Part shown: positions 49,809 through 58,043 of the stretch, piece after piece | Position numbering within the stretch: the first letter of the stretch is position 1 | Layout: each line of letters starts with the position of its first letter | Assembly (NCBI GenBank): GCA_964523795.1 | Contig: CAZGAO010000015.1 | Location: forward strand, 1-64,000 | Length of the DNA stretch: 64,000 nt | Direction of reading: 5' to 3' | Source: SABY01 sp964523795 | Lineage (GTDB): Bacteria; Bacteroidota; Bacteroidia; Bacteroidales; 4484-276 | Notes under the pieces: model-generated | Told to the model about the DNA's origin: nothing | Databases searched by the model: none | What the model saw: the letters and a program-made list of their open reading frames with translations, nothing else | Translations under genes and position numbers: made by a program

Positions 49809-51746
49809 TTAGATTAATTCGACTTCTTCAATTTTTTCGAGAGTATCCGGGTTCAGGACTTCGATGGTAACGCGGTCGCCGTCGATATGAAAAAACACGA
49901 GGGCATATTGCGTCGAAAATATTTCCACCTGATCCGACCAGGGCAATTGCTGCTGGGCATAATACGGCGCACCCGCAGCTCCGTTGGTTAACTGCCAAAA
50001 GGGTCGCGAAACCTTCAGATGCTCGTAAGGATAATCATCAGGATAGATATTGGTTTCGGCGGTAAGCTGCATCCGATTGTAATTGTGCTCATCGCCACAC
50101 AACAACGCCAGCGTTTTTTGACTTTTGTTAATCAAAATATCGAGAAACTCATCCCGGCGTTCAATGATGCCTTTGTCCACCGGCTGGCCTGCAACATAAG
50201 GGCGCACGCTGTTGTCGCCATTGTACCACATGTCGTTGTGGGCATGGCCGCCATTGGGAAAAGCCGGTGTATGAATCGTTACAAAAATATGGTCGATGTC
50301 ATCATCGGTTTCCAGTTTGGCAATGATTTCTTCTAACCATGCCAACTGATTATCCATAATGTAACCATGTGGATTTCCCGAGCTAAGCGAAATAGTCTCT
50401 TGTGATGGTGCGTACCAGTAGTTTGAATTCAAGACCACCATCGCCACATTGGCATAGGTATAGTAAAATACCGATTCCTGATAGGAAGGAAAATCGGTGG
50501 TAGCGGGATCGGGATCATAGGCTGAGCCGTCCTCACTTTGGAGACTTGCCGCCGGATTGACTACCACATCGGCAAAGACTGATTCAGCAGATTGGCTGTC
50601 CCAGGGAAACTTGTCGATGGAAGCCACCATTTCGTTATCCGCGACAAAATTGATGTTTAAAGCCTCGTGGTTGCCCATTCCCAAAATAAAGGGAATACGA
50701 TGGGCAAAGGGTTCGATACCCCGTTTAAAGTTTTGATACTGCAAAAGCATGTAATCTTTGTCGGTAGAATAACCGTTGATAAGGTCGCCGGTAAACTGCA
50801 AAAAATCTGCGTTTTTGGCCAGGGTCAAGGCTGCTATTTTTTTTACAATATAAACATTCGAACCATAAAGGTTGCGTTCGCCACCACCTTTTCCGGCTCG
50901 GCTGTCGCTGGCAAAGGCAAAGGTGAAGGCCTGGCGCGAACCTTTTTCGGGTGCAGTTTTAAGTTCCAATTCGCGGCGGTAGTCGTCCACGAGCAAAGTG
51001 TATTTGTATTTTGTATCCGCCTTCAGGCCGTCAATTACAATTTCGTGATTCGTGCGCTTACCCCGGTTTTTAAAAGTTTTTCCATTGATTTCTATTTCAG
51101 CTTTGCTATCAAAATTTGTGGTAAAACTAAGGATGGCAGAGTGTGGTCCCAGCTGGCTAAGATAAGGGCCATCGATAACAGTTACTGCATTGCTAAAGGG
51201 AAAGGCTCCAGATAAGCGCACACGCCCATCGTAAATAAAACTTCCATCGTAAAACACAATACGATAGCCAAGCAGGGTTTGGCCGCTGGTTTCCCAGTTG
51301 GTAAAATCATATTTGCCACGCAGGGCAGCCATGGGTATCACCGCCTTGCCCCCGCTGATGACGGCCGGCTTTTTAAAATAAACAGGCTGCGGAAAGTTTA
51401 TACCCTCCTCGTTTATCAATCCATAATAAATCAGGCCTTCAAAGCCCGGTGCCTGAAAATCAAACTCCACGCCTGCATCGGTGGCCACAGGGTTGATTTG
51501 AAATTCGCTATAGCGAAATTCTTCGATATCAACGGCATAAATGCTATCACCGGTTTCGGGATGCAGGAAATAAATCTGCCCGGCATCGTCCACAAATATG
51601 TTGGAATAGCTTTTCGGAATCTCCCCGGCATGGCTGATTCTGGGCAAGTGATCCTGCGGAACCGTATTCATGTTTCGCTTAAGGATAAAGCCGGTAAAGA
51701 GAAGGAATAGCGTGAGGACAGTCAGAAATAAGTGGCTTCTTTTCAT
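49809..51746 (-). CDS. Exported calcineurin-like metallophosphoesterase
   Basis: This 645-residue protein from ATG 51746 has an N-terminal signal anchor (MKRSHLFLTVLTLFLLFTGFIL). An Ig/FN3-like purple-acid-phosphatase domain follows (about 200-270: GPYLSQLGPHSAILSFTTN and LKADTKYKYTLLVDD). The calcineurin-like phosphatase domain (about 280-560) has FASDSRAG, FLQFTGDLINGYS, GMGNHEALN, TIHTPAFPNGG and LCGDEHNYNRM, which keep the Asp/Asn/His metal ligands. A 5-residue upstream TTG start would overlap the aldehyde dehydrogenase gene. Substrate is unknown; purple acid phosphatases act on phosphate esters in the periplasm. It is coupled to the dehydrogenase gene by a 4-bp gap. Confidence 0.83.
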   Translation of the reverse strand: MKRSHLFLTVLTLFLLFTGFILKRNMNTVPQDHLPRISHAGEIPKSYSNIFVDDAGQIYFLHPETGDSIYAVDIEEFRYSEFQINPVATDAGVEFDFQAPGFEGLIYYGLINEEGINFPQPVYFKKPAVISGGKAVIPMAALRGKYDFTNWETSGQTLLGYRIVFYDGSFIYDGRVRLSGAFPFSNAVTVIDGPYLSQLGPHSAILSFTTNFDSKAEIEINGKTFKNRGKRTNHEIVIDGLKADTKYKYTLLVDDYRRELELKTAPEKGSRQAFTFAFASDSRAGKGGGERNLYGSNVYIVKKIAALTLAKNADFLQFTGDLINGYSTDKDYMLLQYQNFKRGIEPFAHRIPFILGMGNHEALNINFVADNEMVASIDKFPWDSQSAESVFADVVVNPAASLQSEDGSAYDPDPATTDFPSYQESVFYYTYANVAMVVLNSNYWYAPSQETISLSSGNPHGYIMDNQLAWLEEIIAKLETDDDIDHIFVTIHTPAFPNGGHAHNDMWYNGDNSVRPYVAGQPVDKGIIERRDEFLDILINKSQKTLALLCGDEHNYNRMQLTAETNIYPDDYPYEHLKVSRPFWQLTNGAAGAPYYAQQQLPWSDQVEIFSTQYALVFFHIDGDRVTIEVLNPDTLEKIEEVELI

Positions 51747-51750
51747 GATC

Positions 51751-53112
51751 TTACTTATCAATTGAAACAGTTTTGATATTCACAAACTCCCGGATGCCAT
51801 AATACGAAAGCTCGCGACCATAGCCCGAATTTTTGATACCTCCAAAGGGAAGTCGCGGATCGGATTTAGTCATGGCGTTTACAAAAACGGCTCCCGACTC
51901 TATGCGCCGCGCCAGTGTTTCGCCGCGTTTTATATCCTTCGTCCAGATGCTGGCACCCAGGCCGTAGTTACTTTTATTGGCCAGGATTATGGCTTCTTCT
52001 TCATCTTTGGCTTTTATGACCGCCATCACCGGGCCGAAAGTTTCTTCATCGAAAAGCGTCATTTCTGGCTTAACATCAATAACCAGGGTGGCCTCATAAT
52101 AAAACCCTTCGCCATCGATGCGCTTGCCACCCAAAAGAAGTTTTGCTCCGGAAGCGATCGACTTTTGCACCTGGACATTTAAATCCTCGAGAATGTCAGG
52201 ACGAGCCAGCGGACCATAATCCGTTTCGGCATTTTCCGGATTGCCGGTTTTCATGTTTTTAATTAATTGGCTTGCTTTTTCAACAAAGGCCTCATAAACC
52301 TCTTGAACCACAATAAATCGCTTGGCAGCAATGCAACTTTGGCCTGCATTGATCATCCGGGCTTTAACGGCAGCTTCCATGCACTTATCCAAATCAGCAT
52401 CGGCAAGCACAATGTAAGGATCAGAACCTCCAAGCTCAAGCACCATTTTCTTGAGTTCCTTTCCAGATTGCTCCGCTACTTTTCGACCAGCACTTTCGCT
52501 ACCGGTGAGTGTTGCAGCCATAATTTTTTTATTTTGGATAAGATGATGCACCTCCCTGCCACCAATCAGGCAGGTACGGAAAATATTTTTGGGGAAACCG
52601 GCATCTGCAAAAAGTGCTTCGATGGCCAGGGCGCAGCCCGGAACGTTGGAAGCATGTTTTAATACTGCCGCATTGCCTGCCATCAGCGCAGGAGCAGCAA
52701 AACGGAAAACCTGCCAGAAGGGAAAATTCCAGGGCATCACTGCCAAAACCGGACCCAGAGGCTCGAAGGCTACCAGACTGCGAAAAGCATCGCTTTCGAT
52801 AATTTCATCCTGCAAAAAGGTAGCAGCGTTTTCGGCATAATAACGGCAAACCCACGCCGACTTTTCTACTTCGGCCTCAGCTTCGCCAATTATCTTACCC
52901 ATCTCGCGGGTGATTAGCAAGCCCAGTTCATGTTTTCGTTCATCAAGCAAATCGGCGAGCCTGTGAATCAAAGCTGCCTTGTATTCAAAACTTCGGGTTT
53001 TCCAATCATCCCAGGCATGGTAAACCTGATCGATGATTTCGTTGCATTGGGCAACCGTGTGCTCGGTGTAAGTGTCGATTATTTGACCCGTGGCCGGATT
53101 AATACTTTTCAT
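51751..53112 (-). CDS. NAD(P)-dependent aldehyde dehydrogenase (succinate-semialdehyde type)
   Basis: This 453-residue ALDH resembles the short succinate-semialdehyde/aldehyde branch that starts with SINPATGQIIDTY. Catalytic Cys260 is in NAGQSCIAAKRFIV and Glu226 in MVLELGGSDPYIVLADADLD. VMPWNFPFWQVFRFAAPALMAGNA and LTGSESAGR are the NAD-binding parts, and DPRLPFGGIKNSGYGREL is the usual C-terminal arch. It is the first of a three-gene minus-strand run. The likely reaction is oxidation of succinate semialdehyde or a similar short aldehyde, but the exact substrate is not fixed by sequence. Confidence 0.9.
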   Translation of the reverse strand: MKSINPATGQIIDTYTEHTVAQCNEIIDQVYHAWDDWKTRSFEYKAALIHRLADLLDERKHELGLLITREMGKIIGEAEAEVEKSAWVCRYYAENAATFLQDEIIESDAFRSLVAFEPLGPVLAVMPWNFPFWQVFRFAAPALMAGNAAVLKHASNVPGCALAIEALFADAGFPKNIFRTCLIGGREVHHLIQNKKIMAATLTGSESAGRKVAEQSGKELKKMVLELGGSDPYIVLADADLDKCMEAAVKARMINAGQSCIAAKRFIVVQEVYEAFVEKASQLIKNMKTGNPENAETDYGPLARPDILEDLNVQVQKSIASGAKLLLGGKRIDGEGFYYEATLVIDVKPEMTLFDEETFGPVMAVIKAKDEEEAIILANKSNYGLGASIWTKDIKRGETLARRIESGAVFVNAMTKSDPRLPFGGIKNSGYGRELSYYGIREFVNIKTVSIDK

Positions 53113-53127
53113 TTTGCTAATGATGAT

Positions 53128-53135
53128 TATTTTTG
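53128..53135 (+). promoter_or_regulatory. TAnnTTTG box before the HAD phosphatase gene
   Basis: TATTTTTG matches TAnnTTTG, 20 bases upstream of the TTG at 53155 and inside the 42-bp divergent gap from the aldehyde dehydrogenase start. It supports the TTG as the real start over the upstream ORF extension. Confidence 0.4.
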
Positions 53136-53154
53136 CGAAAATACAAAATTAAAA

Positions 53155-53817
53155 TTGACACATACAAATATCAAAGACCTGAAAAAGGTAAAGGCCATAA
53201 TCTGGGACTGGAACGGAACCCTGCTCGATGACCTCGAAATTAGTATAGCAGCGATGAACCGGATGCTGAAAAAGCGAAACAGCCCCTTGCTCGAAAAGGA
53301 GCAATACAAAGAAATATTCACCTTTCCGGTGCGGGATTATTACACACATGCCGGCCTCCACTTTGCCGAAGACGAATGGGATGCGGTGGCGATGGAATTT
53401 ATCGATAACTATCGCGATACTGTTAAGGCTGCCTGCTTCCACACCCAAAGCAGCGATTTGCTGCGCTACCTCGCGAAAGGCCAATACCGGCAATTTGTGC
53501 TTTCGGCCATGCAGCAGGACTTCCTCACCGAAACCATCGGTCAACGGATCGACCTGAACCTGTTCGAGGAAATTGTAGGGCTTAACAATCATTACGCACA
53601 TACCAAGGTGGACAATGCCATTACCCTGGTAAAAAATACCGGATTGAACAAGAATGAAATTGTGATGATTGGGGACACACTCCACGATTTTGAGGTAGCT
53701 GAGGCGGTAGGCACCGCCTGTATTTTGTTTGCCGGCGGCCATCAGTCGCGAAGCCGCCTCGAAACATCCGGGACGCTGGTGATAGAGGAATTGGACGAAT
53801 TGAGGAAGTGGCTTTAG
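53155..53817 (+). CDS. HAD-family phosphatase, phosphoglycolate-type
   Basis: This 220-residue HAD hydrolase starts at TTG 53155 (MTHTNIKDLKKVKA). Extending the frame upstream would overlap the divergent dehydrogenase gene. Motif I is IIWDWNGTLLDD, with the nucleophile Asp as D-W-N-G-T and Trp-Asn in place of the usual Phe-Asp. Motif II is in FVLSAMQQD, motif III is Lys in HTKVDNAITLVK, and motif IV is GDTLHDFEVAEAVGTACILFAGGHQSR. The DWNGT form with Asn at the acid position is known in part of the family. A cap of the phosphoglycolate-phosphatase type lies between I and II. Substrate is a small phosphate ester; phosphoglycolate is only a guess. Confidence 0.82.
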   Translation: MTHTNIKDLKKVKAIIWDWNGTLLDDLEISIAAMNRMLKKRNSPLLEKEQYKEIFTFPVRDYYTHAGLHFAEDEWDAVAMEFIDNYRDTVKAACFHTQSSDLLRYLAKGQYRQFVLSAMQQDFLTETIGQRIDLNLFEEIVGLNNHYAHTKVDNAITLVKNTGLNKNEIVMIGDTLHDFEVAEAVGTACILFAGGHQSRSRLETSGTLVIEELDELRKWL

Positions 53818-53927
53818 GGTGTTGTTTCCTAAAAGGATCTTTTTTTTTTTGACGTTTCGAGATCCTGCGGATGCTCGAAAGTCAGGGGGAAAATTTCCCA
53901 CAGAAACTTTAGAATGAAAATGTAGGT

Positions 53928-54653
53928 TTACTCTTTCTTAGGTTTAATCTCTATCAAACTTTCCTGGCCGGTTTTAATTCCCCGATCATAATATTCAACC
54001 CTTTGCAATTCGCCTTCCTCGTTATAGTAATTCCATTGTCCATTCATCAGTCCCATCACATATTTGCCGGCAGCCTGAGCCCGGCCATTTTTATGATAAT
54101 AAGTAATGGTGTCATTCAGGGTATCGTTCCGGTAATAGCCCTCGGTTTTTAGAATTCCATTTTTAAAATATTGCAGCCAGCGGTTTTGCCTCATGCCATT
54201 GCCATATTCTATCAACTCAGATGTATCGCCATTTTGATAAAAAGTAACAAAGGCTCCTTCGAGCACATTTTCCAGATAGGTTTCGCTGGTAAGCATTTGC
54301 CCGAATTTATCATAAAAAAGCCATTGACCTTCCTTCTTCTGATTTTTGTAGCTTCCTTCCGACATCTTAAAACCATTGGGATGCAAAGTAGTGGTGTGGG
54401 CATCGCTACCCAGATTGGAAAGTATGGAAGTAGCTTTTAATTTGCCATCGTCATAATAATAGCGAAAGGTTCCGTTTGGAATATCATCAGCAAAATTCCC
54501 TTCGTATTTAATGTGTCCCTTTGCATCTTTCTTTCGCCAAAATCCCTGCTTCAGCCCCTGCTCATCAACCTTATTGATAGTATCGGCCTTTTGTGAAAAG
54601 ACTGCCAACGGCATTATCAAAATCAAGAATCCTATCCAAATGCTATTTTTCAT
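53928..54653 (-). CDS. Exported MORN-repeat (YwqK-like) protein
   Basis: This 241-residue exported protein has a signal (MKNSIWIGFLILIMPLAVFS, then QKADTINK). Most of it is a chain of MORN-type beta-hairpin repeats with the form GxWxxYxxxGxLxxxxxYxxG, as in QGFWRKKDAKGHIKYEGNF, GTFRYYYDDGKLKATSIL, GQWLFYDKFGQMLTSETYL, RWLQYFKNGILKTEGYY and GQWNYYNEEGELQRVEYY. Such proteins are annotated as YwqK-family antitoxins, but in Bacteroidota they are usually envelope proteins of unknown role. There is no toxin gene beside it. Confidence 0.85.
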   Translation of the reverse strand: MKNSIWIGFLILIMPLAVFSQKADTINKVDEQGLKQGFWRKKDAKGHIKYEGNFADDIPNGTFRYYYDDGKLKATSILSNLGSDAHTTTLHPNGFKMSEGSYKNQKKEGQWLFYDKFGQMLTSETYLENVLEGAFVTFYQNGDTSELIEYGNGMRQNRWLQYFKNGILKTEGYYRNDTLNDTITYYHKNGRAQAAGKYVMGLMNGQWNYYNEEGELQRVEYYDRGIKTGQESLIEIKPKKE

Positions 54654-54736
54654 TATAAAACCAAATTAATTATATGATAATTTTACGAAAGTAAACGAAC
54701 AATGGCAGGGTGTATTATTAAGCGCAACAAAACCAT

Positions 54737-54744
54737 TACTTTTG
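54737..54744 (+). promoter_or_regulatory. TAnnTTTG box before recR
   Basis: TACTTTTG matches TAnnTTTG, 24 bases before the TTG at 54768. It lies downstream of the ATG that would make the longer reading frame, so it supports the shorter RecR start. Confidence 0.4.
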
Positions 54745-54767
54745 CAAAAAATAAATCATTACACATT

Positions 54768-55397
54768 TTGAATAACTATTCGTCGAAACTACTGGAACAA
54801 GCTGTTGAAGAACTATCGAGATTGCCGGGCATTGGCAAGCGGACGGCCTTGCGCCTGGCGCTGCACCTGCTGCGCGAAGACAAAAACAGCGTGGAAGGCC
54901 TGAGTGCCGCGCTGGTAAATATGCGTCACAAGATAAAGCACTGCAAGGTGTGCCACAACATTTCGGATACGGAGCTGTGCAGTATTTGCAGCGACCCCAA
55001 GCGCGACCGGTCCTTGATTTGCGTGGTGGAGGATATCCGCGATGTGATGGCCATCGAAAAAACTACCCAATATAGGGGCTTGTACCACGTACTTGGAGGC
55101 ATTATTTCGCCCATGGACGGGATTGGCCCCAAAGATTTAAGCATCGAAAACCTGGTGGAACGTATCGAACAATCGGAAACAAGAGAGATAATTTTTGCCC
55201 TGGCGGCAACCATCGAGGGCGACACCACCAATTTTTATATCTACCGTCAGCTTAGCAAATTTGACCTCAATATTACCTCCATCGCGCGAGGTGTAGCTGT
55301 GGGCGATGAACTAGAATATGCCGATGAAATTACCCTTGGACGATCGATTCTTACACGCACGCCTTACGAAAACGCGATGCAAAAACACGCTATTTAG
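54768..55397 (+). CDS. recR: Recombination mediator RecR
   Basis: RecR helps RecFO load RecA at gaps. The open frame begins at 54702, but the family starts at NNYSSKLLEQAVEELSRLPGIGKRTALRL, so TTG 54768 (209 residues) is preferred, and a -7 promoter box lies just before it. The helix-hairpin-helix is in LPGIGKRTALRLALHLL. The four-cysteine zinc site is CKVCHNISDTELCSIC. The Toprim domain (LICVVEDIRDVMAIEKTTQYRGLYHVLGGIISPMDGIGP) is intact. It is monocistronic, followed by a remarkable cluster of hairpins. Confidence 0.95.
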   Translation: MNNYSSKLLEQAVEELSRLPGIGKRTALRLALHLLREDKNSVEGLSAALVNMRHKIKHCKVCHNISDTELCSICSDPKRDRSLICVVEDIRDVMAIEKTTQYRGLYHVLGGIISPMDGIGPKDLSIENLVERIEQSETREIIFALAATIEGDTTNFYIYRQLSKFDLNITSIARGVAVGDELEYADEITLGRSILTRTPYENAMQKHAI

Positions 55398-55847
55398 TGT
55401 CTGTCTTTTTAGTACGTTATTTGAATTATGAATTGCCCTGTCCTTTAGGGCAGGGTTTAAATTGGGAAGATGAAAAACCCCGCAATTTCGCAACGCCTGC
55501 GGCGTTGCGAAATTGCGGGGGCTATTGGCAAGCTCATTTTTCCCCGGGTTAAAACCCGGGGCAATTCAAAACATCGACTTTATGGACAGACGCTATTTAG
55601 TGTCTGTTCATAAAGTGAATACATTTCGATTTCCAGGTCTGTCAGTTAACGGACGTGGCTATTCATAATACAATAAACTTACTAAAAAGGCAAGCATTAG
55701 ATGGTTTTGGAAGTGGAAGATCCAATACACATATTTCTATTGTTTTTATGGGAATTAAAAGAAAATGTTAATTATTTGCTGGGGTAAAATCCAAGCAATC
55801 GATCTTGTAATTGCTTTTATGGATAGTTATTGAAGAAAAGTGAAGTT
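55398..55847. repeat. Spacer with three-hairpin cluster and TAGTGTCTGT motifs
   Basis: There is no gene here. Two TAGTGTCTGT motifs (55395-55404 and 55598-55607) bracket three strong hairpins at 55436-55455, 55478-55520 and 55542-55561. The right motif is one arm of a 36-bp near-palindrome (about 55579-55614). The remaining 230 bases are AT-rich and show nothing I can name. Confidence 0.75.
55436..55561. repeat. Three consecutive REP-type hairpins
   Basis: The first hairpin (55436-55455) has about 8-bp arms CCCTGTCC / GGGCAGGG with one G-U pair. The second (55478-55520) has perfect 20-bp arms beginning CCCCGCAATTTCGC, with a 3-base loop. The third (55542-55561) has 9-bp arms CCCCGGGTT / AACCCGGGG with a 2-base loop. 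TGAATTGCC precedes the first hairpin, and its inverse GGCAATTCA follows the third, so the pair is oriented head to head around the middle one. Confidence 0.8.
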
Positions 55848-56291
55848 TTATAAAAGCCCGTGGGTTCTCATTGCCTCTGCTAAATCAGCATTTTTGCGTG
55901 CAAAATCCCGAAGTACCGAGAGGACACTACTGGATTTTGTATCGGATTGTGCGGCTTTATCCAAGGCTGGTTTCAGGGCTGTCCTTCTATCCCATATCAT
56001 ATAGCCCAACATAAAAATCATAAGCATGGCAATAAAAGTGATAAGCGAGAAAAGGTAATCGATCCTGTTATTTATGGCTTCAAATCTAATATCCATTTGT
56101 GTTTCAAGTGCTTCAAATTTGATGTCCATTTTTGATTCCAGGGCATTCATCCGTATTTCCAGAGCTTCCATTTTTGCTTCAACCCTGATAACTCTGTCCC
56201 GATCGTCAAGGGTATAAGGAACTTCCTGGATTTGCGCATGGCTTGCCGAAAAAAGTCCAATCAAAAATATTATTAAAACTAACTTTTTCAT
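55848..56291 (-). CDS. Small exported coiled-coil membrane protein
   Basis: This 147-residue protein from ATG 56291 begins MKKLVLIIFLIGLFSASHAQ, a signal peptide. A longer start adds seven residues. Residues about 35-85 are a coiled coil made of near-repeats of 11 residues (KMEALEIRMNALESKMDIKFEALETQMDIRFEAINNRID). A transmembrane helix follows (about 88-110: LFSLITFIAMLMIFMLGYMIW), then a charged tail with helical character. The structure suggests a periplasmic coiled-coil spacer or oligomer anchored by its C-terminal helix. Function is unknown. Confidence 0.65.
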   Translation of the reverse strand: MKKLVLIIFLIGLFSASHAQIQEVPYTLDDRDRVIRVEAKMEALEIRMNALESKMDIKFEALETQMDIRFEAINNRIDYLFSLITFIAMLMIFMLGYMIWDRRTALKPALDKAAQSDTKSSSVLSVLRDFARKNADLAEAMRTHGLL

Positions 56292-56375
56292 ATTTAATAT
56301 GATTTGGGGCAAAGATAAATTATTATTTTCAGATATTATTTAATCTTTCCCATGCGTGCTCCAAATACCTGTTTG

Positions 56376-57542
56376 CTAACGATTAATCAGCGAAACGCTT
56401 AAAATTTTGCAAGCCATCTTGAGCAGGGACTTGTGCAAGCCAGGGATTACCAAATGATGATTTCCCAGCGGATGATGCTTGAGTACTTCGGCATCCTGCT
56501 CGGCGATGCTCACCTCGATTTGGGTGCGGCAGGCGTGAGGGCTTTTGTGATTGGAAATGATCTTGCCTTCGCTGATAAAAACGCGATCGAGGGTACTGTT
56601 GAAACGGAATAAGGTGATGTTTCCGAAGGGGAATTTTCCGGCAACGGCCGTTCCCTTGCCCGTTTCGTAATGGCTATCCACATCCACTTCTTCCAATAGA
56701 TATGTGGGGGCGGTGCAATGTGCCAGACGCACACAGTCGAGGCTTACTTTGATAAGGTTGGCCATCCACGGGATAGAGCCTGTTATGGCTCGGATAAACA
56801 TCATACCGGCAGCACTACAAATATCGCCCTCGCATCCTGCGGGCACGCCGAGGTCGTTGAAATGCGACAGTGCTAAGCAAGCGGTTACTCCTTTATTTTG
56901 CACCAGCGAAAAACATTCGATAGTCAGGGCATCCAGGTTTTCGCGTTCCACCACCTGCTTTAGTGCTTCGTAAACACGCCCGGCATCTTCGATGGACTTT
57001 TGTTGAGTTTCTGAAAATTTTTTCAGAAAGTCAACATCGGGATCAAAACCAGTATAATCGCTCACTTCGGCCCAGCTAATATTTTTAAGATTAATACCCA
57101 TTTTGCTTTTCAAAAGCGGGGCTTCAATGGTTGAGGTTAAAAGCCAGGGCGACACCTCACCGATCAGTCCCAGTCTTTGCTCTTGCAATTCCTGAATTCC
57201 TTCGCAGGCATCAAAAAAACGTTGGATAATCATCCGGTCGTGGGCTTCGTGCAGGTCGGTGAGCATGGCCGGAATGTTTTCATAGTCCAGAAAGGCTTTA
57301 AGCTCAGAGGCAGCCGCATACGAGTTGTTTTCCTCGAAGGCTGTGAGCAGGTAAAAATGCTTGCCTCTGATGTAGCGCAGGGCTTCCTTCTCAGAGCCAC
57401 CGCTCAAAAATACAAGCATGTCAGGTTCGGGCGAGTAGAATTCAAATTGCTGATGGGGAAATAATTGTTTAAACTTTTCCTTTCCCTCTCTGAAGATGCT
57501 TTCAGGTGCATTGTGGAAGGCCAATAATTTTACATTTATCAT
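56376..57542 (-). CDS. Sugar-isomerase-like protein (fucose/arabinose isomerase fold)
   Basis: This 388-residue cytosolic protein has the form of the L-fucose/L-arabinose isomerase-like fold. The N-terminal part (about 1-150) is a Rossmann-like region, and the middle has VERENLDALTIECFSLVQNKGVTACLALSHFNDLGVPAGCEGDICSAAGMMFIRAI, with the conserved Glu and Asp and a metal-binding pattern. Near the end HKSPHACRTQIEVSI and LGNHHLVIPG supply His residues at the metal site. It is shorter than true fucose isomerases (about 590) and closer to small uncharacterised members. Substrate is unknown. It is monocistronic. Confidence 0.7.
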   Translation of the reverse strand: MINVKLLAFHNAPESIFREGKEKFKQLFPHQQFEFYSPEPDMLVFLSGGSEKEALRYIRGKHFYLLTAFEENNSYAAASELKAFLDYENIPAMLTDLHEAHDRMIIQRFFDACEGIQELQEQRLGLIGEVSPWLLTSTIEAPLLKSKMGINLKNISWAEVSDYTGFDPDVDFLKKFSETQQKSIEDAGRVYEALKQVVERENLDALTIECFSLVQNKGVTACLALSHFNDLGVPAGCEGDICSAAGMMFIRAITGSIPWMANLIKVSLDCVRLAHCTAPTYLLEEVDVDSHYETGKGTAVAGKFPFGNITLFRFNSTLDRVFISEGKIISNHKSPHACRTQIEVSIAEQDAEVLKHHPLGNHHLVIPGLHKSLLKMACKILSVSLINR

Positions 57543-58043
57543 CGCTTTTATTTTTTCAACAAATGTAGTTAATCTTAATGTAGGAAAGATTTATTATTTT
57601 TATCAATGGAATGTTTTTGCAGATGTGTTCCTCTCAGGAGATTTCTCCTGCCGCGTTGCGACATCGAAATGACACTATCGGATTGGTTCGAGGGCTAGGG
57701 GAAGCGGGCGCGAAGTGCCCGATTCCCCTACCCCCAATCATTTCGTGGACGGTGTCATTTCGACCAAAACACACAGCGAAGTCCCGCACGTGCGGGACTT
57801 CACTCCACATTACCTCATTATGCTCAATAAACTTGAGTTGTCTCTCGAATTGACCTTCTTCTAATTAATACAGATTTTGCTTGATGCAAACATTTCGGCG
57901 GATGCTTCGTTACTGCTTTCGGCAATGTTGATTTGTTTTATTTTTGCATTATAATTAGCAATTTGAATATTAAAACATTAAGACGGCAATTTATTAATTA
58001 ATAAAATGAAAATTTATTTTTTTACCCAAACCACCCTGGCACT
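57543..58043. repeat. Spacer with long inverted repeat and perfect palindrome
   Basis: There is no gene in this stretch. An imperfect long stem has arms CGAAATGACAC (57665-57675) and GTGTCATTTCG (57752-57762), around a GGGCGCGAAGTGCCC hairpin. A perfect 24-base palindrome (GAAGTCCCGCAC and its complement) lies at 57778-57801. A -7 box and the start of the TonB gene follow. This CGAAATGACA type of repeat is widespread in Bacteroidota. Confidence 0.65.
57939..57946 (+). promoter_or_regulatory. TAnnTTTG box of the TonB receptor gene
   Basis: TATTTTTG matches the Bacteroidota -7 consensus, with TTTTGC following. It lies about 60 bases before the ATG at 58006 and about 100 before the TTG at 58044. 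A -33 TTTG at the right spacing is not clear. Confidence 0.35.
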
